Shown piece by piece: positions 8,309 through 17,274 of a stretch of DNA of 64,000 bases. The stretch is from Glaciecola sp. UBA2563 (GTDB lineage: Bacteria; Pseudomonadota; Gammaproteobacteria; Enterobacterales; Alteromonadaceae), in assembly GCA_002340325.1 (NCBI GenBank), contig DDLV01000105.1, positions 62,001 to 126,000 on the forward strand, given 5' to 3'. The notes below the pieces were generated by a model. The model worked only from the letters and a program-made list of their open reading frames with translations. It was not told where the DNA came from and searched no databases. The number at the start of each line of letters is the position of its first letter. Position 1 is the first letter of the stretch. The translations under genes and the position numbers were made by a program.

Positions 8309-9982
8309 TCATGCGCTTTGCTTTTCAGAAAAAGCGGTCTTAAGCATTACAAATCTGCTTCGATTGCGTTCATTAAGTGCGATAGTGCTTAATTCATCAA
8401 TTAGTTTTGTCGCGCTCACACCTTTGAATTCTACCTGGCCACATTCGTATAAACTTTGCAACAGGTTAAGCGAGAAAGCGGGAACCCCTGGAAACATTTG
8501 GTAAGCTCTATAGAAACAAGAAATCGCTTGAGTGTGTTTATTTTGCCTGAAAAATTGAGTTCCCTTCTCGTTAACCGCAATCGCTCGATCTTTTTCGAGC
8601 CCAAGCGTTTGTTCCGCATCATTTACTAACTCAGTGCTGATCACAGCATCAATATGATTTACTTGTTTGACTAACTGTTCATCACAGCTCTCCAACAAGT
8701 CATAGGCTTTTTCCTTCTCGCCTAATCCAAACCATACTTTAACCGCGTCGACCTTTGTTAACACGGCGGCATCTTCTACTTGATGAACTTGTTCATTTGA
8801 TGACATCAACTGGTGAGCTTTACCATGTTCATTTTCAAGTAAGTGTGCCAAGGCAAGCATGTAGTCTTTTTGCATTTCTGTGTGCTTATCAAGTTTAGCT
8901 CTGCTGGCTCTTCCAAGTAATCGTCTAGCCTGATTAACTTCATTTTGTATATGATGTCTTGCCACTTGTTCAGCGAGATGTAGATGGTATCGCGCTAACT
9001 CCATGGTGAAGTCTACTAATCGTTCTCTTACCGAAATGTTGCTTTGAATTTTACGTTCCAACAAACGAATTGCATCTTCCGTCTTGTCCTGCATCTGATA
9101 GCAAAGCGTCTTCAAACGGGTGGCTTGTATGGTTAGTTCGCTCTCCAAGATTTTATCAAGTAATGCTTCGGCTCTAGAGTAGTTCTTTTTTCCTATTTCA
9201 ACACACGCCATCCATTCGTAAGCTTTATCCTTGGTCAAACTCTCTTCGATAAGTCTATCCAACATATCCTGACAATGCGTCCATTTTCCGATAAAAAACT
9301 CGCATTTTATGAGCCCCCAATGCGCCCAAATAACATTCTGTGCGCGTTTTAAAATACTTGAATAAAGTTCAGCGGCTTCTTCATATTGTTGTGCTTCTAC
9401 CAAAATCCTGCCCTTTAACTTGATGAGGTCGTTTTTATATCGACCAATGTTAGGTCCTTCCATGGTGTTGTTGATGTAGTCAAGCGCATTCTTGTATTGA
9501 TCTTTATTCAGGCATTGAAGAGCCGGCGAAATTTTTTGCCGTACTTTGAGATAGTGTTGGAATGACGCAAAGAGGTTTTTGATAGTGTAGGGCTTTATTA
9601 ATATGAGATCAGGGTGTAGGTCTAAAATTTGACTCACTGTGTTTGGCATCGAATCCGATGTTACAAATACAATTCCCGTTGATGGTTTGAGTAGCTTTGT
9701 CTCTCTAAGCGTATGTATCCACTCTACACCCGTTTTGTTTTGACCTAAGTGATAATCGACGAATATCACGTCAAAATCCATCGTTCTTAACCCATTTCGC
9801 AATTCACGGCCGTTGCTATAGCTGGCAATATCGTAATCGCCCAAAGACAATAGATGACTCCGCAAATTCAAGCGCGCCGTAGCGTTATCTTCAATAATCG
9901 CGATTCTAGGTACGTTTTGGATATTCAAGTTAATGTAAAAGTGTAAGAGAAATGCGTATATGTCTATATAGCGGGTAATCAA
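8309..9982 (-). CDS. Response regulator with a TPR-like C-terminal repeat region
   Basis: A 557-residue protein. Residues 24-145 form a receiver domain: acidic pair E31-D32 (IIEDN), phospho-acceptor D76 (VIFVDYHLG), T/S at 108-110 (VTSDS) and K130 (ILIKPY). The remaining 400 residues are alpha-helical repeats (for example EAAELYSSILKRAQNVIWAHW, RAEALLDKIL) of TPR type, a protein-interaction scaffold. There is no DNA-binding or enzymatic output domain, so signalling is probably by protein contact. A TTG start at 9982 is supported by AAAGGATACGG directly upstream; a second TTG at 9928 lacks a ribosome site. A paralogue with the same architecture lies at 37135. The cognate kinase is not adjacent; the soluble kinase at 45490 is a candidate. 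Confidence 0.85.
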   Translation of the reverse strand: MITRYIDIYAFLLHFYINLNIQNVPRIAIIEDNATARLNLRSHLLSLGDYDIASYSNGRELRNGLRTMDFDVIFVDYHLGQNKTGVEWIHTLRETKLLKPSTGIVFVTSDSMPNTVSQILDLHPDLILIKPYTIKNLFASFQHYLKVRQKISPALQCLNKDQYKNALDYINNTMEGPNIGRYKNDLIKLKGRILVEAQQYEEAAELYSSILKRAQNVIWAHWGLIKCEFFIGKWTHCQDMLDRLIEESLTKDKAYEWMACVEIGKKNYSRAEALLDKILESELTIQATRLKTLCYQMQDKTEDAIRLLERKIQSNISVRERLVDFTMELARYHLHLAEQVARHHIQNEVNQARRLLGRASRAKLDKHTEMQKDYMLALAHLLENEHGKAHQLMSSNEQVHQVEDAAVLTKVDAVKVWFGLGEKEKAYDLLESCDEQLVKQVNHIDAVISTELVNDAEQTLGLEKDRAIAVNEKGTQFFRQNKHTQAISCFYRAYQMFPGVPAFSLNLLQSLYECGQVEFKGVSATKLIDELSTIALNERNRSRFVMLKTAFSEKQSA

Positions 9983-10087
9983 CCGTATCCTTTAGTAGAT
10001 TTGACTGGGGCACGCCCTGGATTGAGAAAATGGGCTTTCACGCGTTAAATTCTGCTTTGAATCGATTCTAAACCCTCGCTTAACTTG

Positions 10088-10108
10088 AGCTTAATAAGCG
10101 CTTAAGCT
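10088..10108. promoter_or_regulatory. Inverted repeat in the mmsA upstream region
   Basis: AGCTTAA and TTAAGCT form a perfect 7-bp inverted repeat with a 7-base spacer (TAAGCGC) in the gap between the divergent response regulator and the mmsA operon. It could be an operator. No T-run follows, so it is not a terminator. Chance is possible at this length. Confidence 0.3.
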
Positions 10109-10178
10109 AATCAATGCGCAAAGGATTTATTGCATTTAACAACTAAGCTAAAAAAATTACAAAATATTTACAAATTAT

Positions 10179-10210
10179 GGTTTCAGCGTTATATTCATTG
10201 CACTGAAACC
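10179..10210. promoter_or_regulatory. Inverted repeat GGTTTCAG / CTGAAACC before mmsA
   Basis: A perfect 8-bp inverted repeat with 16 bases between its arms (10179-10186 and 10203-10210). It directly abuts the palindrome at 10209-10228. It may be a transcript hairpin or a second regulator site in the valine-operon promoter. Confidence 0.4.
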
Positions 10211-10228
10211 TTAACGTTTACGTAAAGG
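10209..10228. promoter_or_regulatory. Candidate MerR-type (LiuR-like) operator of the valine operon
   Basis: A 20-base imperfect palindrome with the form CCTT-N-ACGT-NN-ACGT-N-AAGG, 32 bases before the mmsA ATG. Double-ACGT palindromes of this kind are, from memory, what MerR-family LiuR regulators of branched-chain amino-acid degradation recognise in gammaproteobacteria. The assignment is inference from this resemblance plus the downstream pathway. No liuR gene is in the window. Confidence 0.5.
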
Positions 10229-10260
10229 TAATGATAAGTACTTATCGATGAGGGTATCAA

Positions 10261-11781
10261 ATGCAAATAGTCCATCAATTCATCGACGGCGAGTTGTGTC
10301 CAGGCAGAAGTGATAAGCAGATAGTTGTTACAGACCCAGCAACAAATGCACCTATCGCCAATATTCCTCTTAGCTCGCATCAAGATTTGGATGACGCAAT
10401 AAGCGCAGCGAAGTCAGCCCAGCGATTGTGGAAGAAAGTCGCCATTTCTGAAAGAGCGCGTTTAATGCTCCGTTATCAACATCTGCTAAAAGAGCATCAC
10501 GAACAAATTGCTCAAGTCCTAGCAAAAGAAACGGGGAAGATTCTTGAAGATGCAAAGGGTGATGTATGGCGCGGCATTGAAGTGGTAGAGCATGCGGCGA
10601 ACATCGCATCTATGATGATGGGAGAAACAGCAGAAAACGTTGCACCAAACATCGATACGTATTCGATAGTGCAGCCGTTGGGTGTCTGTTTGGGGATTAC
10701 ACCCTTTAATTTCCCCGCAATGATCCCTCTGTGGATGTTCCCGCTCGCCATTGCATGTGGCAATGGATTTGTTTTAAAACCATCAGAACAGGACCCGCTT
10801 ACGCCTATGTTACTTGCTGACTTATTCAAGCAGGCGGGCGCGCCAGACGGCATTTTAAATGTCGTTCATGGAGATGCGACGCAAGTCAACTACTTGCTAG
10901 AACATCCAGATATTAAAGCTGTGTCATTTGTGGGCTCTGTTGCGGTAGGCCAACACATCTATCGAACCGCAACCCATCAGATGAAAAGAGCGCAATGCTT
11001 TGCCGGTGCAAAGAATCATAGTGTTGTAATGCCAGATGCCAACAAGCAGCAAGCAATCAATCAACTCGTTGGCGCATCAGTAGGAGCGGCTGGACAACGT
11101 TGTATGGCAATATCTGTTGCGGTATTTGTCGGTGAAAGTCAGCAATGGATCCCGGAATTAGTGGATAAGCTCGCAGCTGTAAAGCCAGGTGTTTGGGATG
11201 ATGAAACAGCGGGGTTTGGCCCGCTTATCAGCACGAACGCTAAACAACGTGTGTTGCGTTTGATAGAAATCGGTAAACGTGAAGGTGCACAAGTATTATT
11301 AGATGGCTCAGAAGTTTCCGTTCCTAATTTTGAAAATGGAAATTGGGTCGGCCCAACGGTTTTCTCTGATGTCAAACCAGATATGGAAATCTATAAACAG
11401 GAAATATTTGGTCCAGTGCTTTGCTGTGTTGGTGTCGATAGTTTTGACGAGGCACTCGCACTTGTCAATGCTAACCCATATGGCAACGGCACTAGCATAT
11501 TCACATCCAGTGGTCATATAGCTAAACGCTATCAAAGTGAAGTTGAAGTTGGGCAAGTAGGCATAAATCTACCAATCCCAGTGCCGCTACCTTTTTTCTC
11601 GTTTACCGGTTGGAAAAACAGTTTTTACGGAGATTTGCATGCTTATGGTAAACAAGCAGTGCGTTTTTATACAGAAACAAAAACCATTACTGCCAGATGG
11701 TTTGAAGATGAAGGTAACAACGATGACGCTTCTGAGAACGAAGCGAAGTCGTCACCTAACATGACAATTAATCTGCGTTAG
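10261..11781 (+). CDS. mmsA: Methylmalonate-semialdehyde dehydrogenase (CoA-acylating)
   Basis: A 506-residue aldehyde-dehydrogenase-fold enzyme that converts methylmalonate semialdehyde, NAD+ and CoA to propionyl-CoA, the last step of valine degradation. Typical MmsA features include the N-terminal HQFIDGE, the LGVCLGITPFNFPAM and GNGFVLKPSEQDPLTP blocks, the FVGSVAVG coenzyme region, the catalytic C281 in GQRCMAIS, and the FTGWKNSFYGDLHAYG block that distinguishes MmsA from other aldehyde dehydrogenases. The C-terminus has a short acidic extension. Ribosome site GAGGG lies 6 bases before the ATG. It is the first gene of a four-gene operon with the acyl-CoA dehydrogenase, hydrolase and mmsB that follow, behind the palindrome at 10209. 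Confidence 0.95.
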   Translation: MQIVHQFIDGELCPGRSDKQIVVTDPATNAPIANIPLSSHQDLDDAISAAKSAQRLWKKVAISERARLMLRYQHLLKEHHEQIAQVLAKETGKILEDAKGDVWRGIEVVEHAANIASMMMGETAENVAPNIDTYSIVQPLGVCLGITPFNFPAMIPLWMFPLAIACGNGFVLKPSEQDPLTPMLLADLFKQAGAPDGILNVVHGDATQVNYLLEHPDIKAVSFVGSVAVGQHIYRTATHQMKRAQCFAGAKNHSVVMPDANKQQAINQLVGASVGAAGQRCMAISVAVFVGESQQWIPELVDKLAAVKPGVWDDETAGFGPLISTNAKQRVLRLIEIGKREGAQVLLDGSEVSVPNFENGNWVGPTVFSDVKPDMEIYKQEIFGPVLCCVGVDSFDEALALVNANPYGNGTSIFTSSGHIAKRYQSEVEVGQVGINLPIPVPLPFFSFTGWKNSFYGDLHAYGKQAVRFYTETKTITARWFEDEGNNDDASENEAKSSPNMTINLR

Positions 11782-11800
11782 TTAATAAGGGTTAAATTCG

Positions 11801-12955
11801 ATGAACTTTGAACTTAATGACGACCAGCGGGCGTTTGCCGCTACGGCTAAACAATTTGCTAAAAATGAATTACATCCTTATGCCGCAGAGTGGGACAAAC
11901 ATCATGTTTTCCCTGTCGACACGATTCAAAAGGCGGGAGAATTAGGATTTTGTGGTCTTTACACAGCTGAAAATGATGGTGGTCTCGGTCTTTCTAGGTT
12001 AGACGCGTCCATTGTATTTGAACAGCTTGCGATGGGTTGCACCACAACAACCGCCATGCTCACGATCCACAACATGGCGACTTGGATGTTATCAAGTTGG
12101 GGTACAACAGAGATTAAAAATGCATGGATGGAGGCATTGGTATCTGGTAAGGCTATCGCCAGTTACTGTCTAACGGAACCTGGTTCTGGCTCAGACGCAT
12201 CAAGTTTGCGCACAACAGCATCTTTTGATGGGCAGCATTACCGTATAAATGGCGCCAAAGTGTTTATATCTGGAGCAGGTGAAACCCAACTCTTGATTGT
12301 AATGGCGCGCACTGGCGAGAGCGGAGCCGATGGCATCAGCGCGTTTGCAGTGCCAGCGAACGCCAATGGCGTCATTTATGGTAAACCTGAAGAAAAGATG
12401 GGTTGGAACGCACAACCTACGCGAATGATAACGTTTGATGATGTCAAAATTTCAAAAGAGCATTTATTAGGGGCTGAAGGAGAAGGATTCAAATTCGCTA
12501 TGCAAGGCCTGGATGGCGGCAGAATAAATATTGCAACCTGTTCTGTAGGCACAGCACAGCAGGCGCTCAACACTGCAAGACAGTACATGCAACAGCGAGA
12601 GCAATTTGGAAAGCCATTGGCCTCTTTTCAAGCGCTTCAGTTCAAACTCGCCGACATGGCAACTGAATTAGTGGCAGCTCGTCAAATGGTAAGGCTTGCA
12701 GCTGCAAAACTGGATAACGATGATGTCGATAGAACAACATACTGTGCGATGGCCAAGAGGTTCGCAACTGATGTTGGATTTGAAGTTTGTAACCAAGCGT
12801 TACAAATACACGGCGGATATGGCTACATCAAAGAGTATCCGTTGGAGCGTCACGTACGTGACGTCCGGGTGCATCAGATTCTAGAAGGCACAAATGAAAT
12901 TATGCGTCTCATTATCTCAAGGCGACTCTTTGCTAATGAGCGAGAGGTGCTTTAG
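11801..12955 (+). CDS. Acyl-CoA dehydrogenase, probably isobutyryl-CoA dehydrogenase
   Basis: A 384-residue FAD-dependent acyl-CoA dehydrogenase of standard length. It shows the family signatures CLTEPGSGSDASS, KVFISGAG, GWNAQPTRMITFDDV and the C-terminal HGGYGYIKEYPLERHVRDVR block. The catalytic base is probably E362 in ILEGTNEI. Position in the operon between mmsA and the hydrolase makes isobutyryl-CoA (valine pathway) the likely substrate, giving methacrylyl-CoA. The sequence alone does not exclude other short branched acyl-CoAs. It starts 19 bases after the mmsA stop with AAGGG upstream. It is cytoplasmic and passes electrons to electron-transfer flavoprotein. Confidence 0.92.
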   Translation: MNFELNDDQRAFAATAKQFAKNELHPYAAEWDKHHVFPVDTIQKAGELGFCGLYTAENDGGLGLSRLDASIVFEQLAMGCTTTTAMLTIHNMATWMLSSWGTTEIKNAWMEALVSGKAIASYCLTEPGSGSDASSLRTTASFDGQHYRINGAKVFISGAGETQLLIVMARTGESGADGISAFAVPANANGVIYGKPEEKMGWNAQPTRMITFDDVKISKEHLLGAEGEGFKFAMQGLDGGRINIATCSVGTAQQALNTARQYMQQREQFGKPLASFQALQFKLADMATELVAARQMVRLAAAKLDNDDVDRTTYCAMAKRFATDVGFEVCNQALQIHGGYGYIKEYPLERHVRDVRVHQILEGTNEIMRLIISRRLFANEREVL

Positions 12956-12971
12956 TGGTGAAGGCGAATTG

Positions 12972-14207
12972 ATGATAGCGAAACAGAACGAGCAAGTTAT
13001 CACTGTGCATCATGAAATGTCACATGGTGGGTGCTTAATGCAAATTTCATTAAATAAGCCAAAGGCACTGAATGCACTTGATTTATCCATGATCAGGACA
13101 ATACAGACGTTACTTGATGATGCTCTTTCAAACGCGTCGATCAAGATTATTTTTCTCGATGCTGTTGGTGATAAAGCGTTCTGCGCAGGCGGTGACATCG
13201 TTGCGCTTTATAATACTATGAACGATACCGGTGTAAACGACAATGCGGAAAATGACAGTGCTATCAATGATAAAGCACTTGTCAAACATCAGAACGTTTC
13301 AATCTCGTCTGGCAAAGCGCCAGATGTTGTATCGCAGTTCTTCAGCGAAGAATACCGATTAGACTATACCATCCACACTTACACAAAACCGATTATCGTT
13401 TGGGGGAACGGGTTTGTAATGGGCGGCGGTATGGGTTTGTATGCAGGCGCTACTTTTCGCGTTGCCACTGAAAAAACACGCATCTCAATGCCTGAGCTAT
13501 CCATTGGATTGATTCCTGATGTCGGCGCTAGCTATTTCCTCAATAAATTGCCCCCCGGCATTGGCCTCTTTTTAGGACTGACAGGCTCAACGTTAAAAGC
13601 TTGTGATGCCTTGCAAATCGGGCTGGCGGATGTGGTCATTAAACACGCACAAAAACAAAACGTGATAGCATCTTTACTAAACCTTCCTGACACGCAGTCT
13701 AGTTACATAACGCAATGCATTGCACAGTTCCAAAGCACTAATGAGCTCCTCATGCCTGATCTATCACTCCATCAAAATGATTTTTCCGATTTAGCATGCC
13801 AAGATACTATAGCACTCGCGCTAGTATGGCTTTCAAAATATGCGGAAACCAAAAAGCACAATTCGTTTTTCGAAAAAGTAAATGTTGCATTGAAAAAAGC
13901 AAGCCCATTGGCGAGCGCAACTTTTTTTGAGCAAATGAATCGAGGAAAAACGATGGCGCTTGCAAGCTGCTTTGAGATGGAGCTTTCTCTTGCGCTTTCA
14001 AGCGCGTGTTCTGGAGAATTTAAAGAAGGAATACGAGCGCGTTTAATTGACAAAGATAATTCGCCAAGATGGAAATTTCAGCATTGTAGCGAAGTGGATA
14101 AGTCGTTTGTAACTCAACAGTTTGACTATTTTGACATCAGAAATTTATCCAACCCGCTTTCAATTATGATAAACAACGAAATACAAAACCATAGGAGAGC
14201 ACCGTGA
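12972..14207 (+). CDS. 3-hydroxyisobutyryl-CoA hydrolase (enoyl-CoA hydratase/isomerase family)
   Basis: A 411-residue crotonase-fold enzyme of the 3-hydroxyisobutyryl-CoA hydrolase type, which frees 3-hydroxyisobutyrate in valine degradation. Signs are LNKPKALNALD, the oxyanion-hole segment FCAGGDIVALY, VMGGGMGLY, and the SMPELSIGLIPDVGASYFL block with the catalytic acidic residues. A polar insert rich in Asn/Asp (about residues 80-115, DTGVNDNAENDSAIND) follows the first active-site strand and looks like low-complexity loop DNA. ATG 12972 was chosen because GAAGG precedes it and the gene then starts 16 bases after its neighbour; an earlier in-frame ATG would add non-homologous residues overlapping the dehydrogenase gene. 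It overlaps mmsB by four bases. Confidence 0.9.
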   Translation: MIAKQNEQVITVHHEMSHGGCLMQISLNKPKALNALDLSMIRTIQTLLDDALSNASIKIIFLDAVGDKAFCAGGDIVALYNTMNDTGVNDNAENDSAINDKALVKHQNVSISSGKAPDVVSQFFSEEYRLDYTIHTYTKPIIVWGNGFVMGGGMGLYAGATFRVATEKTRISMPELSIGLIPDVGASYFLNKLPPGIGLFLGLTGSTLKACDALQIGLADVVIKHAQKQNVIASLLNLPDTQSSYITQCIAQFQSTNELLMPDLSLHQNDFSDLACQDTIALALVWLSKYAETKKHNSFFEKVNVALKKASPLASATFFEQMNRGKTMALASCFEMELSLALSSACSGEFKEGIRARLIDKDNSPRWKFQHCSEVDKSFVTQQFDYFDIRNLSNPLSIMINNEIQNHRRAP

Positions 14208-15109
14208 AAACAGTCGCGTTTTTTGGTTTGGGGAACATGGGAAGAGGTATGGTATTGAATCTTCTCAATTCGGGTTATAACGTTCATGTGTACGATCCAA
14301 TCGATGAAAATATGCAGGAAGCCGGTGCGCGTGGCGCGACTATTTTCGATAAGCCGGAAGCAGCAGTATTAGAAGCTGACTTTGTTGTTAGTATGCTGCC
14401 GTCGGGTACACACGTTTATTCACTTTTATTAGGAGCAGATAACAGCGAAGCAATCGTTGATTGTGCAAGCAAGGAGACCATTTTTATAGATTGCAGCACG
14501 ATTGAGTCAGAAACCGCCCGAGCGATTGGAAGCGAACTTGACAGTCTTGGCTTTGCTTTCTGTGATGCGCCAGTGTCTGGCGGCGTAGCAGGCGCTGCAG
14601 CTGGTACCCTTACGTTTATCGTGGGTGGGACAGAAGAAAATGTCAGAACAATTTCGCCGTTGCTCTCAGCGATGGGGAATAACATCTTTCATGCAGGCAG
14701 CGTTGGCACAGGGCAAATTGCGAAAATTTGCAATAACTTGTTACTTTCTATACTTATGGCAGGTACCTCTGAGGCGCTTCAGCTCGCTATAGATAATGGC
14801 TTGGACCCAACTGTTGTGTCGAACATTATGTCAAAAAGCTCTGGCAATAATTGGACGCTCTCGCACTACAACCCTTGCCCGGGCGTTATGCCCAACGTAC
14901 CGTCGTCTCATAATTATGAGGGCGGCTTTATGGTGAACCTGATGAATAAAGACCTTAACTTGGCAATGCAAACTGCAGAATTGACATGCTCGCAGACCCC
15001 GATGGGTAAGCTCGCGCAGTCGCTTTACAAGGAGCATCAACAAGAAGGTAATGGTGAGCGTGATTTTTCTAGCATTTTCGAGATGTATTCAAATAATACA
15101 AGGCCCTAG
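14204..15109 (+). CDS. mmsB: 3-hydroxyisobutyrate dehydrogenase
   Basis: A 301-residue beta-hydroxyacid dehydrogenase that oxidises 3-hydroxyisobutyrate to methylmalonate semialdehyde, the substrate of MmsA. The Rossmann motif FFGLGNMGRGM is at the N-terminus, the substrate-binding DAPVSGGVAGAAAGTLTFIVGG block is around residue 120, and GQIAKICNN carries the catalytic lysine near residue 170. The GTG start overlaps the upstream stop (GTGA), with AGGAGA upstream, which indicates translational coupling. It is the last gene of the valine operon; only a T-run without a clear hairpin follows at 15110-15118. Confidence 0.95.
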   Translation: MKTVAFFGLGNMGRGMVLNLLNSGYNVHVYDPIDENMQEAGARGATIFDKPEAAVLEADFVVSMLPSGTHVYSLLLGADNSEAIVDCASKETIFIDCSTIESETARAIGSELDSLGFAFCDAPVSGGVAGAAAGTLTFIVGGTEENVRTISPLLSAMGNNIFHAGSVGTGQIAKICNNLLLSILMAGTSEALQLAIDNGLDPTVVSNIMSKSSGNNWTLSHYNPCPGVMPNVPSSHNYEGGFMVNLMNKDLNLAMQTAELTCSQTPMGKLAQSLYKEHQQEGNGERDFSSIFEMYSNNTRP

Positions 15110-15171
15110 TTTTTTTTCCAACATCCGAATAAACTGATGCCACGAGAACGTTGGTATACTTCCTTTTGAAT

Positions 15172-15729
15172 ATGCATCCAGCCCTTTTTATCGATCGCGA
15201 TGGTGTCGTCAATGTCAATCACGGATACGTGAATGAAATTGATTCTTTCGATTTTATTAACGGTATTTTTTCTATTGTAAATCAGGCAAATGAGCTCGGT
15301 TATAAAGTCATAGTTATTACGAATCAATCGGGGATTGGGCGAGGTTACTTCACTGAGCAGCAGTTCCTAGAGTTAACTCATTGGATGATTGAAGAGTTCA
15401 AAAGAAATGGCAGCAATATTGATGATTTGTTCTATTGCCCTCATCATCCAAGTGAAGCCAAAGGCGAGTACTTGAAAGACTGTAGTTGCCGCAAACCTAA
15501 ACCAGGTTTGTTTACACGCGCTATTGAAAAACACAATATTGACGTGCATTCGAGTATTATGATTGGGGATAAAAAGTCTGACATGCGAGCTGCAGCAGCG
15601 GCTGGTGTTAACCAGAGAGTTTTGTTGGGCCAGGATCCGAAGCAAAGCAGCGAGTATCAAACGCTTTGGCTGAGGCAGGAAAGTTTGGAGGGGGTTGAAT
15701 TTAAAACGCTTATTTCGCCCCCGCATTAA
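15172..15729 (+). CDS. gmhB: D-glycero-beta-D-manno-heptose 1,7-bisphosphate 7-phosphatase
   Basis: A 185-residue HAD-superfamily phosphatase that removes the 7-phosphate from heptose bisphosphate in lipopolysaccharide inner-core heptose synthesis. It has the nucleophile/acid pair D8 and D10 in FIDRDGVVN, motif II ITNQSGIGRG, the zinc-loop cysteines and histidine in CPHHP and CSCRKPKPG, and GDKKSDMRAA as motif IV. ATG 15172 is preferred because the HAD motif then starts at the usual position; an upstream TTG would add seven residues. The ribosome site is weak. It stands alone between the valine operon and convergent yejM. YejM, its neighbour, also acts in envelope lipid A homeostasis. Confidence 0.92.
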   Translation: MHPALFIDRDGVVNVNHGYVNEIDSFDFINGIFSIVNQANELGYKVIVITNQSGIGRGYFTEQQFLELTHWMIEEFKRNGSNIDDLFYCPHHPSEAKGEYLKDCSCRKPKPGLFTRAIEKHNIDVHSSIMIGDKKSDMRAAAAAGVNQRVLLGQDPKQSSEYQTLWLRQESLEGVEFKTLISPPH

Positions 15730-15771
15730 ATGCCTTTTTGAAGAATGTGATATCCAATAACTTTATGAATA

Positions 15772-17265
15772 CTACTGAGTAAAGCTCTCTAAGTGCTTTA
15801 TGCTTCTTGACAGCATATTGGTGTCAATATCAACGAGCAGCTCTTTATTTGTCGTAATATCGATAACTTTATAGCTACCATCTCTTGCAACCTCGGTAAG
15901 CATTGGATATTTAAAAAATATCAGATTTTCATCTTTCGTACTGACCACCCAATTTCGGATTGGGTCTTGCAGCGCTTGCCCTGTGGAATAGCGTTCGACA
16001 TCCGCCATGCAACCAAACTGTTGTAAAACAGTTGGCGCAATATCTTCATTAGTTGAGGCTTGCGAATTTGTCAGAAAATTTGAATATAGATGAAAGTTTT
16101 CAGTGTCAGCTGATTTTGCAATCATCATCACCTGAGTTTTTTCATCTATTGGTTTATCAGCTATTGCTGAAAACTCTTGACCATCGAGAATACCAAAATG
16201 AAAACCGTTCTCGAGAGTCGAAATTTGATCTGAAAACTCGTCGAAGGCCATGCTGTCTGAGCCATTTACATATACTGTGCTGGGAATATTAAAGGCAGCC
16301 AACAAGTCTAGTAATACAGGTTCAACGGATATCATCTCTACCATATTAAGCGGCATCGCGTATTTTATCTGTTCACTATTGTTATTAACATCAGTGGATG
16401 TTACCAAATGAAACTCATTGCGTTTAAGGCCTTTTAAAGAGGCATTTGATGTACCATCAAAATTCATAAGTATAATCATTTTGACGTCATTTTTTACACT
16501 GCAGTAGACCGGCTTAGGTGGATACAAAAATCCACTTCCGACCTGATACTGGAGCTCTTCTTGCTGTTCTCTTATTTCCAAATCAAGAAGTCCATATCGC
16601 GCCATGAGTGTTTTTGCAGTGGCGGGATAGGAAAGTGGAAACATGTTGTCTTGTTTTAATATTGGTGTATACAACTTAGCGTCAGCCCATACATGGATAC
16701 CGTGACTTGCAATAAAGCATAAAACAAACGCCGTGGTCATGTATGGCGTAAATTTAAATCTCTGAAACCTCTTAAGACGTTTATATATGGCATTTGCAAT
16801 AACAAGTTGCAGCATTAACCACACTACGACAAGCATACACAGATAAAACCACTGAAGCCAACCGAAAGCATCAACTTGAACTCTGGTTTCGGTGCGCAAA
16901 AGTTCTGCAGAACTGAAACTTAAATGAGAGCCTGTTTGGTTGTAGATAAGGGCGTCAAATGCAAGTAAAGCAAGGCCAACAGCCGCGACGCTAGCAGACA
17001 ATCCTTTGAGTATACGCAGGTTTGTCAATTGGTAGCACAGCGGTAGAATAAATATGATAAAACCTAAAAACGCAATGAAACTAATGTGACCGACCCACAT
17101 CGTAAACATGTAAATTATGCTTATGGGTGACGTAGAAACCGGCGTTGAAAAGATATATATAGAGGAAATTGCGATTGCAATAAGAATATTGGCAAGCGCA
17201 AACCAATGGCCCCAGCTAACTTGTTCTGAAATCTGCTTTCGCCGCGGCGATTCATTGTAAATCAT
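15772..17265 (-). CDS. yejM: YejM/PbgA-like inner-membrane protein with a short periplasmic domain
   Basis: A 497-residue protein of the YejM (PbgA/LapC) family, which in Enterobacteria controls LpxC turnover and so lipopolysaccharide synthesis. Residues 1-195 hold about five membrane segments, including the WGHWFALANI start typical of DUF3413. The rest is a periplasmic domain related to sulfatases but short, about 290 residues where E. coli has about 390. Remnants such as MIILMNFDGTSNASLKG replace the sulfatase-like LLIVVDSWR block, and EDIAPTVLQQFGC keeps the late family motif. Catalytic metal ligands are not recognisable, in line with a regulatory pseudo-enzyme. It is immediately downstream of yejL and divergent from yejK, the classical arrangement. 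Confidence 0.85.
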   Translation of the reverse strand: MIYNESPRRKQISEQVSWGHWFALANILIAIAISSIYIFSTPVSTSPISIIYMFTMWVGHISFIAFLGFIIFILPLCYQLTNLRILKGLSASVAAVGLALLAFDALIYNQTGSHLSFSSAELLRTETRVQVDAFGWLQWFYLCMLVVVWLMLQLVIANAIYKRLKRFQRFKFTPYMTTAFVLCFIASHGIHVWADAKLYTPILKQDNMFPLSYPATAKTLMARYGLLDLEIREQQEELQYQVGSGFLYPPKPVYCSVKNDVKMIILMNFDGTSNASLKGLKRNEFHLVTSTDVNNNSEQIKYAMPLNMVEMISVEPVLLDLLAAFNIPSTVYVNGSDSMAFDEFSDQISTLENGFHFGILDGQEFSAIADKPIDEKTQVMMIAKSADTENFHLYSNFLTNSQASTNEDIAPTVLQQFGCMADVERYSTGQALQDPIRNWVVSTKDENLIFFKYPMLTEVARDGSYKVIDITTNKELLVDIDTNMLSRSIKHLESFTQ

Positions 17266-17274
17266 AGGTGATGT

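Noticed and set aside
12894..12971. Earlier start of the 3-hydroxyisobutyryl-CoA hydrolase
   Set aside because: It would overlap the dehydrogenase gene and add residues not fitting the family; ATG 12972 has its own ribosome site.
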